DNA from: Prorocentrum cordatum
Taxonomy: Eukaryota; Sar; Dinophyceae; Prorocentrales; Prorocentraceae
Length of the DNA: 53,007 nucleotides
Direction: 5' to 3'
NCBI GenBank assembly: GCA_963575745.1
Contig: CAUYUJ010015018.1
Span: 307,477-360,483 of the forward strand
Below the pieces are notes generated by a model. It was not told where the DNA came from. It was given only the letters and a program-made list of their open reading frames with translations, and did not search any database. The position numbers and the translations under genes were made by a program. Below, piece by piece: positions 20,791 to 28,858 of the stretch. Each line of letters opens with the position of its first letter. Positions within the stretch are counted from its first letter, which is position 1.

Positions 20791-20966
20791 TGCCAAGAAT
20801 CTGCACAAGAGCGCGCCGCGCCCCAGATGGCGACCGCGAGCGAGCGAGGCAGCCCCGTGTGAGTTGGTGGTCTGGGCCCCCCTGCTCCTCCTCCTCCTGC
20901 TCCTCCTCCTGGTCGAGGACTCCATGGGACATGGGAACGCCCCAGGCCTCCCAGATGGGATCTAGG

Positions 20967-21132
20967 TTTAGGTCGGGCCTGTCCCTCTGCCGGAGGAATA
21001 CTCAAACATAACGAACCCATGGTCTGGGCACGATTGTTTAAAAACCAAGTTTGAGCATTTTTGGATTACGTTCCTACTATTCATAAGTTGATCCTCCAAC
21101 ATCCGCCTGTAGGGGGACATGCCCGACCTAAA
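20967..21132. mobile_element. 166-bp MITE, TIR type TTAGGTCGGGC, copy 2
   Basis: Starts TTTAGGTCGGGCCTGTCCC and ends GGGGACATGCCCGACCTAAA. The ends are inverted repeats of about 30 bp shared with the element at 14,565-14,669. It lies in NCX intron C-D. Confidence 0.75.
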
Positions 21133-21137
21133 TCTAT

Positions 21138-21288
21138 GTAGATGGGGTCGGAGGATCGCCGATACATCGCCGATGCGGCTCGATGTGGTGCGAGACCTTC
21201 TTCATCGCCAGTGCATCGCTGATGCATCGCCGATGCATCGGAAATGCGGCGCGGTATTCTGATTCCATCTGCTCGGACCTGATTTGGG
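21138..21288. mobile_element. Family B fold-back element, copy 2
   Basis: Left AGATGGGGTCGGAGGATCGC; right ATTCCATCTGCTCGGAC is its inverse counterpart. The interior has repeated CATCGCCGATGCATCG. It lies between NCX exons C and D, next to the TTAGGTCGGGC MITE. Confidence 0.6.
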
Positions 21289-21320
21289 AGGCCTCACGGC
21301 ACTCTACTCGGTGCCACCAG

Positions 21321-22101
21321 CACCGTCGCGGATATCAAAATATTAGAGGACAAGAAGGTCGAGGGGACGGAGGAGTTCTATGTGGAGCTCGTTCCGATCC
21401 AGGGCAAGGGCATCGTGGGTTTCACGAGGGTGGCAACGGTCATTGTGCTAGATTCCGACGCTCAAGGCAAGCTGAGATTTGAGGAAGACGCAGTGATCGT
21501 ATTACAGCAGGCTGAACGCGTGACCAAACGGATCAAAGTTGAGCGTGTTGGGGGCTGTGTCGGAGATATGAGGTGCGCCTACCGCACTGAGGATCTCTCG
21601 GCCAAGGCCGGCAAGGATTTCGAGGAGACATCCGGAGTGCTGGAGTTCCCTGAGGGAGTGACGCACACATTCATCGAAGTGACCATCCTTCCATTGAACA
21701 GCCTCGACACCAGGAACGAAGTCTTCTTCCTAATCATCGAGCCTTGCGATGAGAGCGAGATCACCGGCGAGGGTCATTGCCTGACGGTCTGTTTCGACGA
21801 GACCACCGACGGCGGAAGCTTGGCGGGCATCTGCACGATCACCATCCAGAGCGACGCGACCGGGGAGGGGCAGTACAGCGCGTGCCTCGCCTCCATGGCG
21901 TCGCGAGGATGGCTGAACATGGACAACGTCGAGATAGGGACCGCCAGATGGAGGGAGCAGCTCGCCGAGGCGCTCTTCGTCGGGGGCAGCCCGGAGTCCC
22001 AGGCCGACGCGGGGCCGGTGGACTGGGCCCTCCACGTCGTGGGCGTGCCGTGGAAGGTGCTGTTCGCCGCCGTGCCCCCGACGGAGTTCTGCGGCGGGAA
22101 G
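21321..22101 (+). CDS. NCX exon D, rest of Calx-beta 1, Calx-beta 2 and linker
   Basis: The exon begins by finishing Calx-beta 1 (DIKILEDKKVEGTEEFYVEL). A second Calx-beta follows (LRFEEDAVIVLQQAERV ... YRTEDLSAKAGKDFEE ... GVLEFPEGVTHTFIEV ... RNEVFFLIIEP). Then comes the NCX linker to the second membrane half, with WREQLAEALFVGG and VPWKVLFAAVPPTEFCGG, which match the conserved 'WxxQFxEAxxV' and 'WKVLFAxVPPTEYCxGW' stretches. The acceptor is CACCAG|CACC. The donor is GGGAAG|GC, a GC donor as is common in dinoflagellates. The joined codons GGK|ACF keep the conserved ACF motif. Confidence 0.9.
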
Positions 22102-22240
22102 GCTCGGGCCGGACGAAAAGGGGGGATTGGGAAAGGGGGGGTTACGAAATTTGCTGCATGCAGCTGGTTTCGGCCTCACCGAAGGGCCCATTCCTCGATA
22201 CGTAACCGCCTTCGGTGCCGGGAGGCGCCGGGAAAATCAG

Positions 22241-22267
22241 GCGTGCTTCGCGTGCTCCCTGCTCATG
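22241..22267 (+). CDS. NCX exon E, 27-nt micro-exon (ACFACSLLM)
   Basis: The acceptor AAAATCAG|GCG is a typical dinoflagellate AG|G. Only nine codons, ACFACSLLM, start the helix that opens the second membrane half. They align without a gap to the conserved 'WACFxxSLxxIG' region when joined to exon F. The downstream edge is the 5-bp duplicate TCATG (22,263-22,267) next to a fold-back element, with no GT, GC or GA donor that would give a sensible helix. Confidence 0.7.
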
Positions 22268-22469
22268 TCGAAGAAGAGCAGGCGGCACAACCACACACTT
22301 GTGGCGCTCCGCGCGGATTTCTGGGATCCGCGCCGGGGCCCCCCCGGCGGCGCCTCTGGCGCCACCCCGGGCGCGCTCCGCGCGCCAGGGAGGGGGGGTC
22401 CGGCGCATATCCAAAAGATCCGCGCGGAGTGCCAGAAAGTGTATGTTTGCGCCGTTTTCTCTTCTTCTG
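22268..22469. mobile_element. Family A fold-back element, copy 3, lying exactly between NCX exons E and F
   Basis: 202 bp with inverted ends about 72 bp long at roughly 75-80% identity by eye. The left end begins TCGAAGAAGAGCAGGCGG and the right end finishes CCGTTTTCTCTTCTTCTG; the inner CTCCGCGCGGAT is identical in both arms. It is flanked by the 5-bp direct repeat TCATG (22,263-22,267 and 22,470-22,474). Deleting the element and one TCATG restores the conserved NCX codons CTG CTC ATG ATC GGG. This is what a cut-and-paste insertion looks like; see Findings for the splicing implication. Confidence 0.85.
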
Positions 22470-22474
22470 TCATG

Positions 22475-22548
22475 ATCGGGATCTGCACCGCCTTCATCGG
22501 CGACCTGGCGAACCTGCTCGGGTGCGCCCTCGACATCCCCCCTTCGAT
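22475..22548 (+). CDS. NCX exon F, start of alpha-2 half
   Basis: Encodes IGICTAFIGDLANLLGCALDIPPS, matching the conserved 'IGxxTAxIGDLAxLxGC' helix. It joins exon E across a fold-back element flanked by TCATG duplicates, and joins exon G 26 kb away. The frame ends ...TCG AT and resumes with T TGC GCT in exon G. A 3-bp repeat GAT stands at both edges (22,546-22,548; 48,664-48,666), so the exact cut cannot be placed by sequence alone. Confidence 0.8.
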
Positions 22549-22577
22549 ACACGCCGCTTCGCGGGGGACACGGCCGG

Positions 22578-22782
22578 ACAGTCGAAGGACATCAAACTTG
22601 CATAAGTATTAACTGAGGTCCGCGCGGGTTTTTCGTATTGGCTTTTCGGCCCCCCTCGCGGCGTCTCTGGCGCTTCCCCTGGTGCGCTCCGCGCGCCAGG
22701 AATGGGGTCCCAGTGCCGATCCAAGAAATCCGCGCGGAACTACGAATGTTCATTGTGTTTTTGCTGTGTTCCTCTAGACACG
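22578..22782. mobile_element. Family A fold-back element, copy 4
   Basis: Starts TCGAAGGACATC, contains GTCCGCGCGG and ends after AAATCCGCGCGGAAC and TTTTTGCTGTGTTCCTCTA. The core GCGCTCCGCGCGCCAGGAA matches the other copies. A possible 4-bp duplication GACA flanks it. It lies 30 bp inside the last NCX intron. Confidence 0.6.
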
Positions 22783-22799
22783 CCTTCCGTCTGTAAACG

Positions 22800-22962
22800 C
22801 CCACTAGACCACCCCAGCCCAACCCGAAGGCCCCGATTTGTCCCCCATTTCCAGTGGGGGAGCGTCGGGGAACATTGAGAAAACTCATGTGGAATCCGTA
22901 CCTCCCTCAACCCGAAATGTGGGTCTTCGGGTTGGGTTGGGGTGGTGTGGTAGGTAGTCAGT
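22800..22962. mobile_element. Fold-back element with CCCCAGCCCAACCCGAAG arms
   Basis: The left arm (22,806-22,833, ACCACCCCAGCCCAACCCGA) is the reverse complement of the right arm (22,925-22,952, TCGGGTTGGGTTGGGGTGGT); outer sequences match more weakly. No coding frame. Confidence 0.65.
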
Positions 22963-23220
22963 CTGCTTGGAACCTCGTGGGCCGTTTCGGTGGACGCTCT
23001 CAAGACGGAGACTGCGAGGAGTGTAACCCGTGGAAGAACCCGATGTTGTTCGGCGATGTTTGCCCGTTGGGACAGCCCGCAGGGCCTCGAACATAGCCCC
23101 GGGGACCTCTGAGGCGGCTCCAGGAGGGGCCCTTGGGAGCACGTGGGTGCATGTTGGGTTCCAGATGCGCCTCGAGTTCCTTGCCAGGACGCCCCTCCAG
23201 GACAGGTCCAGCGGTCGACT

Positions 23221-23434
23221 CAGAGGAGGAGGAGGAGGAGGAGAAAGAGGGAGGAGGAGGAGGAGGAGGAGGAGGCAAAAGGACACCGCGCCACCCTAAG
23301 GAGTATATATCCCCCCCAGCAACGACTCAGCCTCGGTCGTGGTCAGCATTTCGGGGCATTGGCATTGCTGCTCACCATAAAGAGGAGGAGGAGGAGGAGG
23401 AGGAGGAGGAGGAGGAGGAGGAGGAGGAGGAGGA
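23221..23434. repeat. Two GGA microsatellites
   Basis: (GGA)n at 23,221-23,275 and 23,383-23,434. 23,435-23,850 holds nothing I recognise. Confidence 0.9.
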
Positions 23435-24132
23435 GAGCGACGACTTGGCAGGTGTCCTGCAGGCTGGGCCCCATGCAGGGGCCCTTGTCCCGACATTCAC
23501 GCTATACATCTGCAACCTCGGATGCCAGTCTAAGTTCCATGAGACTTCACGGCTCAGTCCAAGCAAGACAGAAACACATTCAACGAATTTCTATCATCAG
23601 CCAATCGGCACCATTCCCATCGGAACGGAGAAATACTAAAGTGATATGGAGGTCGGTGCAGGGAGCTCGGCCAACGGTGGTCAGCTGAGCTCGAAACCCA
23701 GCCCCAAAGGGTCGTCACCCCCGTCGCCCCAGATCCAGAGGGTCCTCGAAGGCACCGTCAAACGGGTCGGCCCCAGGGTCCTCAACACCACCAGGGGCCG
23801 CGGGGGTGGGGGGGCGACACCCGCTGGGGCGTCGACTGAGTCAGCAGCTTCACTCTTCACTCACGGGACTCAGCATACTGAGCTGTGCACCTGTGTCGCC
23901 CGCCGTGCGGCTTGGGAGGCGGTGAGCCTCGCGGGCCAGCGCAACGGCCACGATGGTCGAGTGCAGGACGAGTGCCCGTCTCGAGCGTAGCTGAACCTCG
24001 AGGCGGGTTTGACAGCTTGCATCGTGCAGTTTGCAGGCTTCGGTGGCTGCGGCGTCGGCAGCTTTGTTCATGGATTCCTGAATTACAGTGGTCCTACCCT
24101 CGTCCACGCACCGGGTGCTCAAATGAGAATTA

Positions 24133-24876
24133 TGGTCAAGTTGCCAAATATAGCGTGCACGCCCCCCCTCGAGGAACAACAAAACACTCAAACGTGTGCA
24201 CGCTATACGCCGCATCGCTGGCGTATTTTGAGTTTGATAGAATTGGGGACCCCGGTGGAGGTGTTTCGTGCACTCTATTCGTTTTCTCAGCCTCGGAGCG
24301 CACGTGCAATCTATACGTCGCCAGGCCCGACCCTGGAGGTGCAATCTATACGTTTTTGGCTCGTATAGCGCCCCTCGGGAGGAGGAGGACGAGGAGGCTC
24401 CTCCTTCCCCCACGTGGGATCGTCGTCGTCGTCGCCGCCGCCGTCGCCGTCGTCGTCGTCCAAGCCGCGAGGAGGAGGACGAGGAGCAGGAGGAGGAGGA
24501 GGAAGAGGAGGAGGGGGAGGAAGAGGAGGAGGACGAGGAAGAGCAGGAGGAGGGGGAGAAGGAGGGGGAGGAGGAGAAGGAAGATGAGGCGGAGAAGGAA
24601 GGGAAGGAGTGTGAGAAGGAGGAGGCAGAAGTGGCCCGGGCCGGCGGAGGCCAACATGCCAAATCGGCATTCTGAACACGCACGTGCAGCCTTTACGTGA
24701 TCAGACGTGCAATCTAATCGTTTTTCTAGTCCACGCGAAACACTTTCAAGTGCACGCTAACCACCGCTACAATAACGCGCATAGAGTGCACTACTTTTTC
24801 ATGACACTCTATACGGGCCCCGTTTAGACTGCACTTCACAGTCCGCGTGTGCACGCTACGTGTGGCAACTTGACCG
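24133..24876. mobile_element. 744-bp fold-back inside LINE-B RNase H, with GTGCA-CTATACG motifs
   Basis: The ends are inverted repeats: GGTCAAGTTGCCA...AGCGTGCAC at the left, GTGCACGCT...TGGCAACTTGACC at the right. Inside are at least eight copies of GTGCA(A/C)(T/G)CTATACG in both orientations (for example near 24,193, 24,269, 24,304, 24,340, 24,706, and inverted near 24,780 and 24,810). The centre is a GGA/GTC microsatellite (24,375-24,610). The LINE-B RNase H reading resumes on the far side. Confidence 0.65.
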
Positions 24877-25044
24877 CAAGGTGCGGGAGACGGATGTAAT
24901 GTTATTGCATGGCCACGCGGGCTTGGACGCCGCGGGCTGTGCGCTCCCAGACGTCGAGGCGTTCTGGGGCCTGGAGCTGGCCCCCGCACGCAAGGGATTC
25001 GAGCTTCGTGACAACCTCCCGATTGTCAACGAGGAGGTGTATAG

Positions 25045-25211
25045 TAGGGCGACGAGATCTATACATATCCACTGCTCCTGGCCAGGCCCATCCTGGGCCC
25101 AGGAGCTGTGTATATGCCTCCCTGGCCAGGCCAGGAGGGCGTATACACCGCTCCTGGGCCCAGGATTGGCCTGGCCAGGAGCAGTGGATATGCATAGATC
25201 TCGTCGCCCTA
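25045..25211. mobile_element. 167-bp hairpin MITE with 5-bp target duplication TATAG
   Basis: The arms are almost perfectly complementary over about 80 bp: left TAGGGCGACGAGATCTATAC, right TATGCATAGATCTCGTCG and then CCCTA. The inner arms carry CTGCTCCTGGCCAGG and CCTGGGCCCAGGAGC. Flanking direct repeats TATAG are at 25,040-25,044 and 25,212-25,216. Removing element plus one TATAG reunites the LINE-B RNase H frame. Confidence 0.9.
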
Positions 25212-25914
25212 TATAGGAGCTTCACAATTAGCGATGGCGCGCGCAACGGCAAGGGCCTCGGCCCGTTGAGCCGATTGGTTTTGCCCGAAGACTCACTCAG
25301 CATAGTTTCGCCTATGGCCATCACCATAGTGGACGAACAAACAAAAAACTCTGGGAAGGAGGGGGTGGTACGCGTCAGGGCACGCTCCATCCGTCGTCAC
25401 GGGGATCCACGGGCCGCTCAACACTCCATTCCCCGAGTCTCCTTCCCATACAAGGTGCTCAACTTCTCTACTATGCCCGTCGCTTGCCTCAGATGATTGA
25501 GGTGGGCGGGGACGCGGTTGGGGTGAAACTCAACCAGTTCTGGATGTTCCAGGAATTAGCCACAGATGCGCTCACAGGGGGGGCCAGGATTCCCATCCTT
25601 CGACTGAAACGACCTCCAGAAGTCGCTCTCGATGCTTACTCCAGGCCCGGCATGTTCTGACAATATGTCCCTGGGTTTTTTCGGCGATGCTACAACATCT
25701 GCAAAGGGGGTCGGGTCCTCGCTCAGGCCTGCTCTGGACACTCGCTGTTGGGTATGGGTCCCCCCACAGAGGAACGAGCACACCTACGACCGACTCTTTT
25801 CATCCAGCCTGAAGCGTTGCCGCTTGGTGCGTAGCAGCCAGGTGCAATAGAAGGATTCGAGGTGCAGCGGGCAAGTGGCCAATGCCTGGGTCGCCCCTGG
25901 TGATCGGGATCTTG

Positions 25915-26024
25915 CGTAAATCCAGAGCCCCCTGCTTTGATTGTGCTCAGAGAGTGTCTGGATATCATGACGTGGTGTACGCCATTGATGTTTCGGCTCA
26001 CCTTTGCAGGCAAGCATCCCGAAA
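25915..26024. repeat. 110-bp direct repeat flanking the copia insertion, left copy
   Basis: About 90% identical to 46,855-46,972 (shared TTGATTGTGCTCA, AGAGTGTCTGGATATCATGA, CACCTTTGCAGGCAAGCATC). Most differences are transitions. It encodes part of LINE-B on the minus strand in both copies. Confidence 0.75.
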
Positions 26025-26030
26025 ACAAAT

Positions 26031-27601
26031 TTCACCACGGTAGCGGAGCCGTGGTCCCTGCCGACGTCGTCGAGCGGGGGTTCCGCAGTTCCCGGCCCCG
26101 CGAGCGCGGGTGCCGCTCACGTGCCAGGTGCGTCTGAGAACGAGGATTGGATCTACCTGGCCAGCCACAGTTGGCGACGGATAGCACGGGCTCTGCGTAA
26201 GTTGTTCAAGTTTCAGCGCTTGTGGTCCGCTCTCGGCAACCATCTGGAGCTCTTCGCGGCGCTCAAGCCGCCGTCAGGGCGCAGTCGCTGAGATGGCGAC
26301 TGAAGAGAGAATCCAGCAGTTGGAGAGAGCAGTACAGTTGCTCGACCTGAATTTCACGTTTGCTGGCGACGTCGGGGACAGGCTAGCATTGTTCGAGCGA
26401 GAGCTGATCCGATCGGCTTCGGTGAGGATTGGTATTGTGCTGCGCCAGATGGAGGAAGGGCCCCTGCGGCGACACCTTGCTCAATGCGACCCGGCTCTCG
26501 GAGTGGCTGGGCTTCCGCCGAGAGGTCGCGGACATCCGCGGGGCCAGGAGTGCGATCGCCCCGGCCCCCACGCCGATGGGCCTGAGCGTCTTCGCCAAGG
26601 GCGGCAAAGGCAAGGGCAGGAGTGGCGGCATGGGCAAGACCACTGGCGACGGCAAAGGCAAGGGTAGGAGCGACGGCAAGGGAAGGACCGAGTCTGACGG
26701 CAAGAGCAGGGCCGGCGGAGTCAAGGGCCACGGGCACAACCTCGGGCCTCTCTGCCAGGGCCGCGGCGGTCGTGGCCACGCCCTACAAGAGTGCCCTGGC
26801 GACAGCAGGGGCACGCTGGCGAGCGTGGGGCAGGCCTTGTCGCGCCTGAACCAGCATCATCGGCTTGGAAAGGACCCTGGCGCGACCGGGCTAGCTCCAT
26901 CGGCGCCCATGTCAGCCACCTCGACCTCGACAGCTGCGACCACGAGGACTGGTCCAGCATGATCTTCGACGAGTGGAGCGTCTCGGCATATTGCGGCGCT
27001 CTACTTCAATGGCGACGGCGAGCAGGCTAGCCGCCCGTTCGCGCACCTCCGCTCCCTCGCCCTGATCGACCCGGGGCCTGCGATCGCGGGCGGTGTCGGT
27101 TCCGTGATCGGTGCGGTCTTGAAGGCGAACGTGGCCCATGGGAGGTCGAGCTCAGCGGCCGCTGCGTTGCCGTGCGGCTCGCGTGCGGGCCCCCCTGTGC
27201 ACGAGAGTCCTGGGGGGGCGGTCACCCGCGAGACAGCCTCTGGCCGCGTCGTGGCTGGCGAGGGCGAGAGGCTCCTCGTTGGGAAGATGCCCGGGGCTTC
27301 CTGGGCACCTTGGAGGCGACGGGCCTCGAGCCCTCCGAGGGTGAGGCCGGCCGGCCAGGTCCGGTCCACGAGGGTCGCTGAGGGCCGCCCGGCGCGACCG
27401 GCGAGGGAGCCCACAGCCCCGACGGCCGCCGGGCGAGCCGCGCATGAGGTGCTGCGCGAGCCCTGCAGGCCTGGGCGGCAGGTGTGCGTCCTCGGCAGGG
27501 GCCTTCAGCGGGCGACCACGTCGCGGGCCGCAAGGAGGCTGCTCTCGCGGTCGTCGGCGTCGACTGCGGCCACTGCCCAGAGGGTGCCGAGGCGCTGGAA
27601 A
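26031..27601 (+). pseudogene. Ty1/copia polyprotein, gag/protease side, frameshifted
   Basis: Starts directly where LINE-B sequence stops. A frame at 26,050-26,290 (DWIYLASHSWRRIARALRK) and one from 26,293 (MATEERIQQLERAVQLLDL) give a helical gag-like N-terminus. About 26,590-26,740 is Gly/Lys-rich (KGGKGKGRSGGMGK), and LCQGRGGRGHALQECPG at about 26,745-26,800 is a worn C-x2-C-x4-H-x4-C knuckle. This is the gag layout of copia-like elements. The protease and early integrase should follow up to 27,601 but are too worn for me to place exactly. The rest of the polyprotein resumes at 43,411 after a 15.8-kb interruption. Confidence 0.6.
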
Positions 27602-27674
27602 TAGCAACCCTAACGTCTATTCGTTAATTTTAACGTCTTGCGTTAGATCTCTTCTAGACGTTAAAATAACGTCC
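27602..27674. repeat. Left terminal and subterminal repeats of the proposed transposon
   Basis: TAGCAACCC is followed by four TAACGTC/GACGTTA motifs in 64 bp, two of them forming an 11-bp perfect stem (27,628-27,638 with 27,656-27,666). Clustered subterminal motifs of this kind are commonly where transposases bind. Confidence 0.65.
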
Positions 27675-28019
27675 TTGTGCGATTATCGCACTCAGGCAGG
27701 GCGTGCGATATTGTCGATCGCAGCTCTGCTTTTCCTCGATGCATATTCGCGTGCGTTGCAACCAAAAAAAAACTCAGCTGCTCTCCTCCTCCTCGTCGTT
27801 ATTCTCCCCCATCCTCCTCCTTCTTTTGCTTCCCCTCTCCTCTCCTCTCTCCTTCTTGTCTTTTCCGTGTTCGGCTGGCCCTTCCGACTCGATCTTCATT
27901 CGGGCGGGGGGGGGGGGGCGAGGGGGGCGGCGCGCGCGGGGGGGCGCCCCTGGCGCCGCCGCGCCACCGCCCGCCCCGCCCAGCCATTGGAAGAGGGATT
28001 TGGGTCCAGGCCGTCTGTT

Positions 28020-28375
28020 GCTCTAAATCTAGCTCTCGCCATGGCGCCGCGCACATTGGTTGCCGCGGAGTGATGGACGGAGGTGGCATGAGACCTGAAA
28101 TTAAATTCCTGCCTCGACGCCACGCACGACAGTTTTTGTATATAACAATCACGTGGGTCGAGGGGGTGCGTTACTCAATGTGGCATTCTCGCCTCAATGC
28201 CGCGAACATGTGCTATATATCCCCAGTTCTAGCGGATTCACATAAGGGCGACTCAAAATGGAGCTCACGCCTTAGCGCAACACGTAATTGGCTTACAACA
28301 TTGCTGCAGTTCCACGGATGGAGGGCGCGTCCAATGTGCAATTGCCGCCTCAGTGCCGCGCACACTGGGCCGCTG
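28020..28375 (+). promoter_or_regulatory. Five diverged ~80-bp repeats upstream of gene 1
   Basis: A block resembling GTGCAATTGCCGCCTCAGTGCCGCGCACA recurs at about 28,030, 28,110, 28,190, 28,265 and 28,345 (cores such as CTCAATGCCGCGAACATGTG, CTTAGCGCAACACG and CTCAGTGCCGCGCACACTGG). Spacing is close to 78-80 bp. They precede the first gene of the proposed transposon, so a promoter or transposase-binding role is possible but unproven. 27,675-28,020 holds a CTC/C-rich tract and no gene. Confidence 0.45.
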
Positions 28376-28516
28376 TGAGAAGGAGTGCGTGCATGGACAT
28401 AAAAGGGGGGGTGCGAGCAAAAGAATGAAAACAAAACAACAAAACGCAACGACAGAAAGCCGTGCAGCCGGTTTGGTTCAAGCCTTTCGGCGCAGACCAG
28501 ATCCGTGTTTCTCAGG

Positions 28517-28756
28517 ATGACTGGGTCGACCCCGAAGGCCAAAATGATGGAGAGTGGCGCAGCCGAGAGCCCGCCCAAACCAGAGCCAGTCCCGAGGACA
28601 CGTTACGGTGAGGAGATCAACGGCGCTCTGACTGAGGCACTCACACCGCTGGTCGATGACAAAGGCTGGCCCATGCACGGACACGCCCTGGCATCGGAGA
28701 TGCTGGACCGCGGCAGGGTTGAGAAGTTGGGGGAGGTGCTGAGAGCGATTCGCCAG
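28517..28756 (+). CDS. Cargo gene 1, exon 1 (80 codons)
   Basis: ATG at 28,517 (MTGSTPKAKMMESGAAESPP) starts an 80-codon exon that ends at CGCCAG|GTGGCC. The downstream acceptor CTTGCCCAG|GCG at 28,858/28,859 follows a pyrimidine-rich stretch. The 102-nt intron (28,757-28,858) has canonical GT-AG ends with the dinoflagellate AG|G. The phase is 0 and the product continues ...VLRAIRQ|AAPNFSIAP.... An in-frame TGA inside the intron shows that it must be removed. Confidence 0.75.
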
Positions 28757-28858
28757 GTGGCCTGCTGATTTAACGTTTGTCATCTCTTGCTCCTGCCCCC
28801 TCGCTTCTCCTCATCTGCCCTGTCGCGTCGTCGGCTGCGCGCCCCCATCCTTGCCCAG

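Larger units (their letters stand above)
23850..26030 (-). pseudogene. LINE-B 3' part: zinc knuckle and RNase H, interrupted
   Basis: Read downwards from 26,030. The region shared with 46.9 kb (GCLPAKVSRNING ... MISRHSLSTIK) is followed by a Cys/His knuckle (DPLCRCCSIAEKTQGHIVRTC) at about 25,700. An RNase H-like domain comes next: HLLVDNREVV with its catalytic Asp at about 25,035, DVWERTARGVQARVAMQ at about 24,900, and the last motif MNKAADAAATEA near 24,070-24,050. The RNase H frame is broken by a 167-bp MITE (25,045-25,211) and a 744-bp fold-back (24,133-24,876). The RT part of the same element is 20 kb away, at 46.9-48.1 kb. The 3' end is not defined. Confidence 0.65.

Noticed and set aside
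24860-25495. A plus-strand protein across 24.86-25.5 kb reunited by removing the hairpin
   Set aside because: The minus strand of the same stretch reads as a LINE RNase H domain in the right order with its RT and zinc knuckle, which explains the open plus frame as a shadow.
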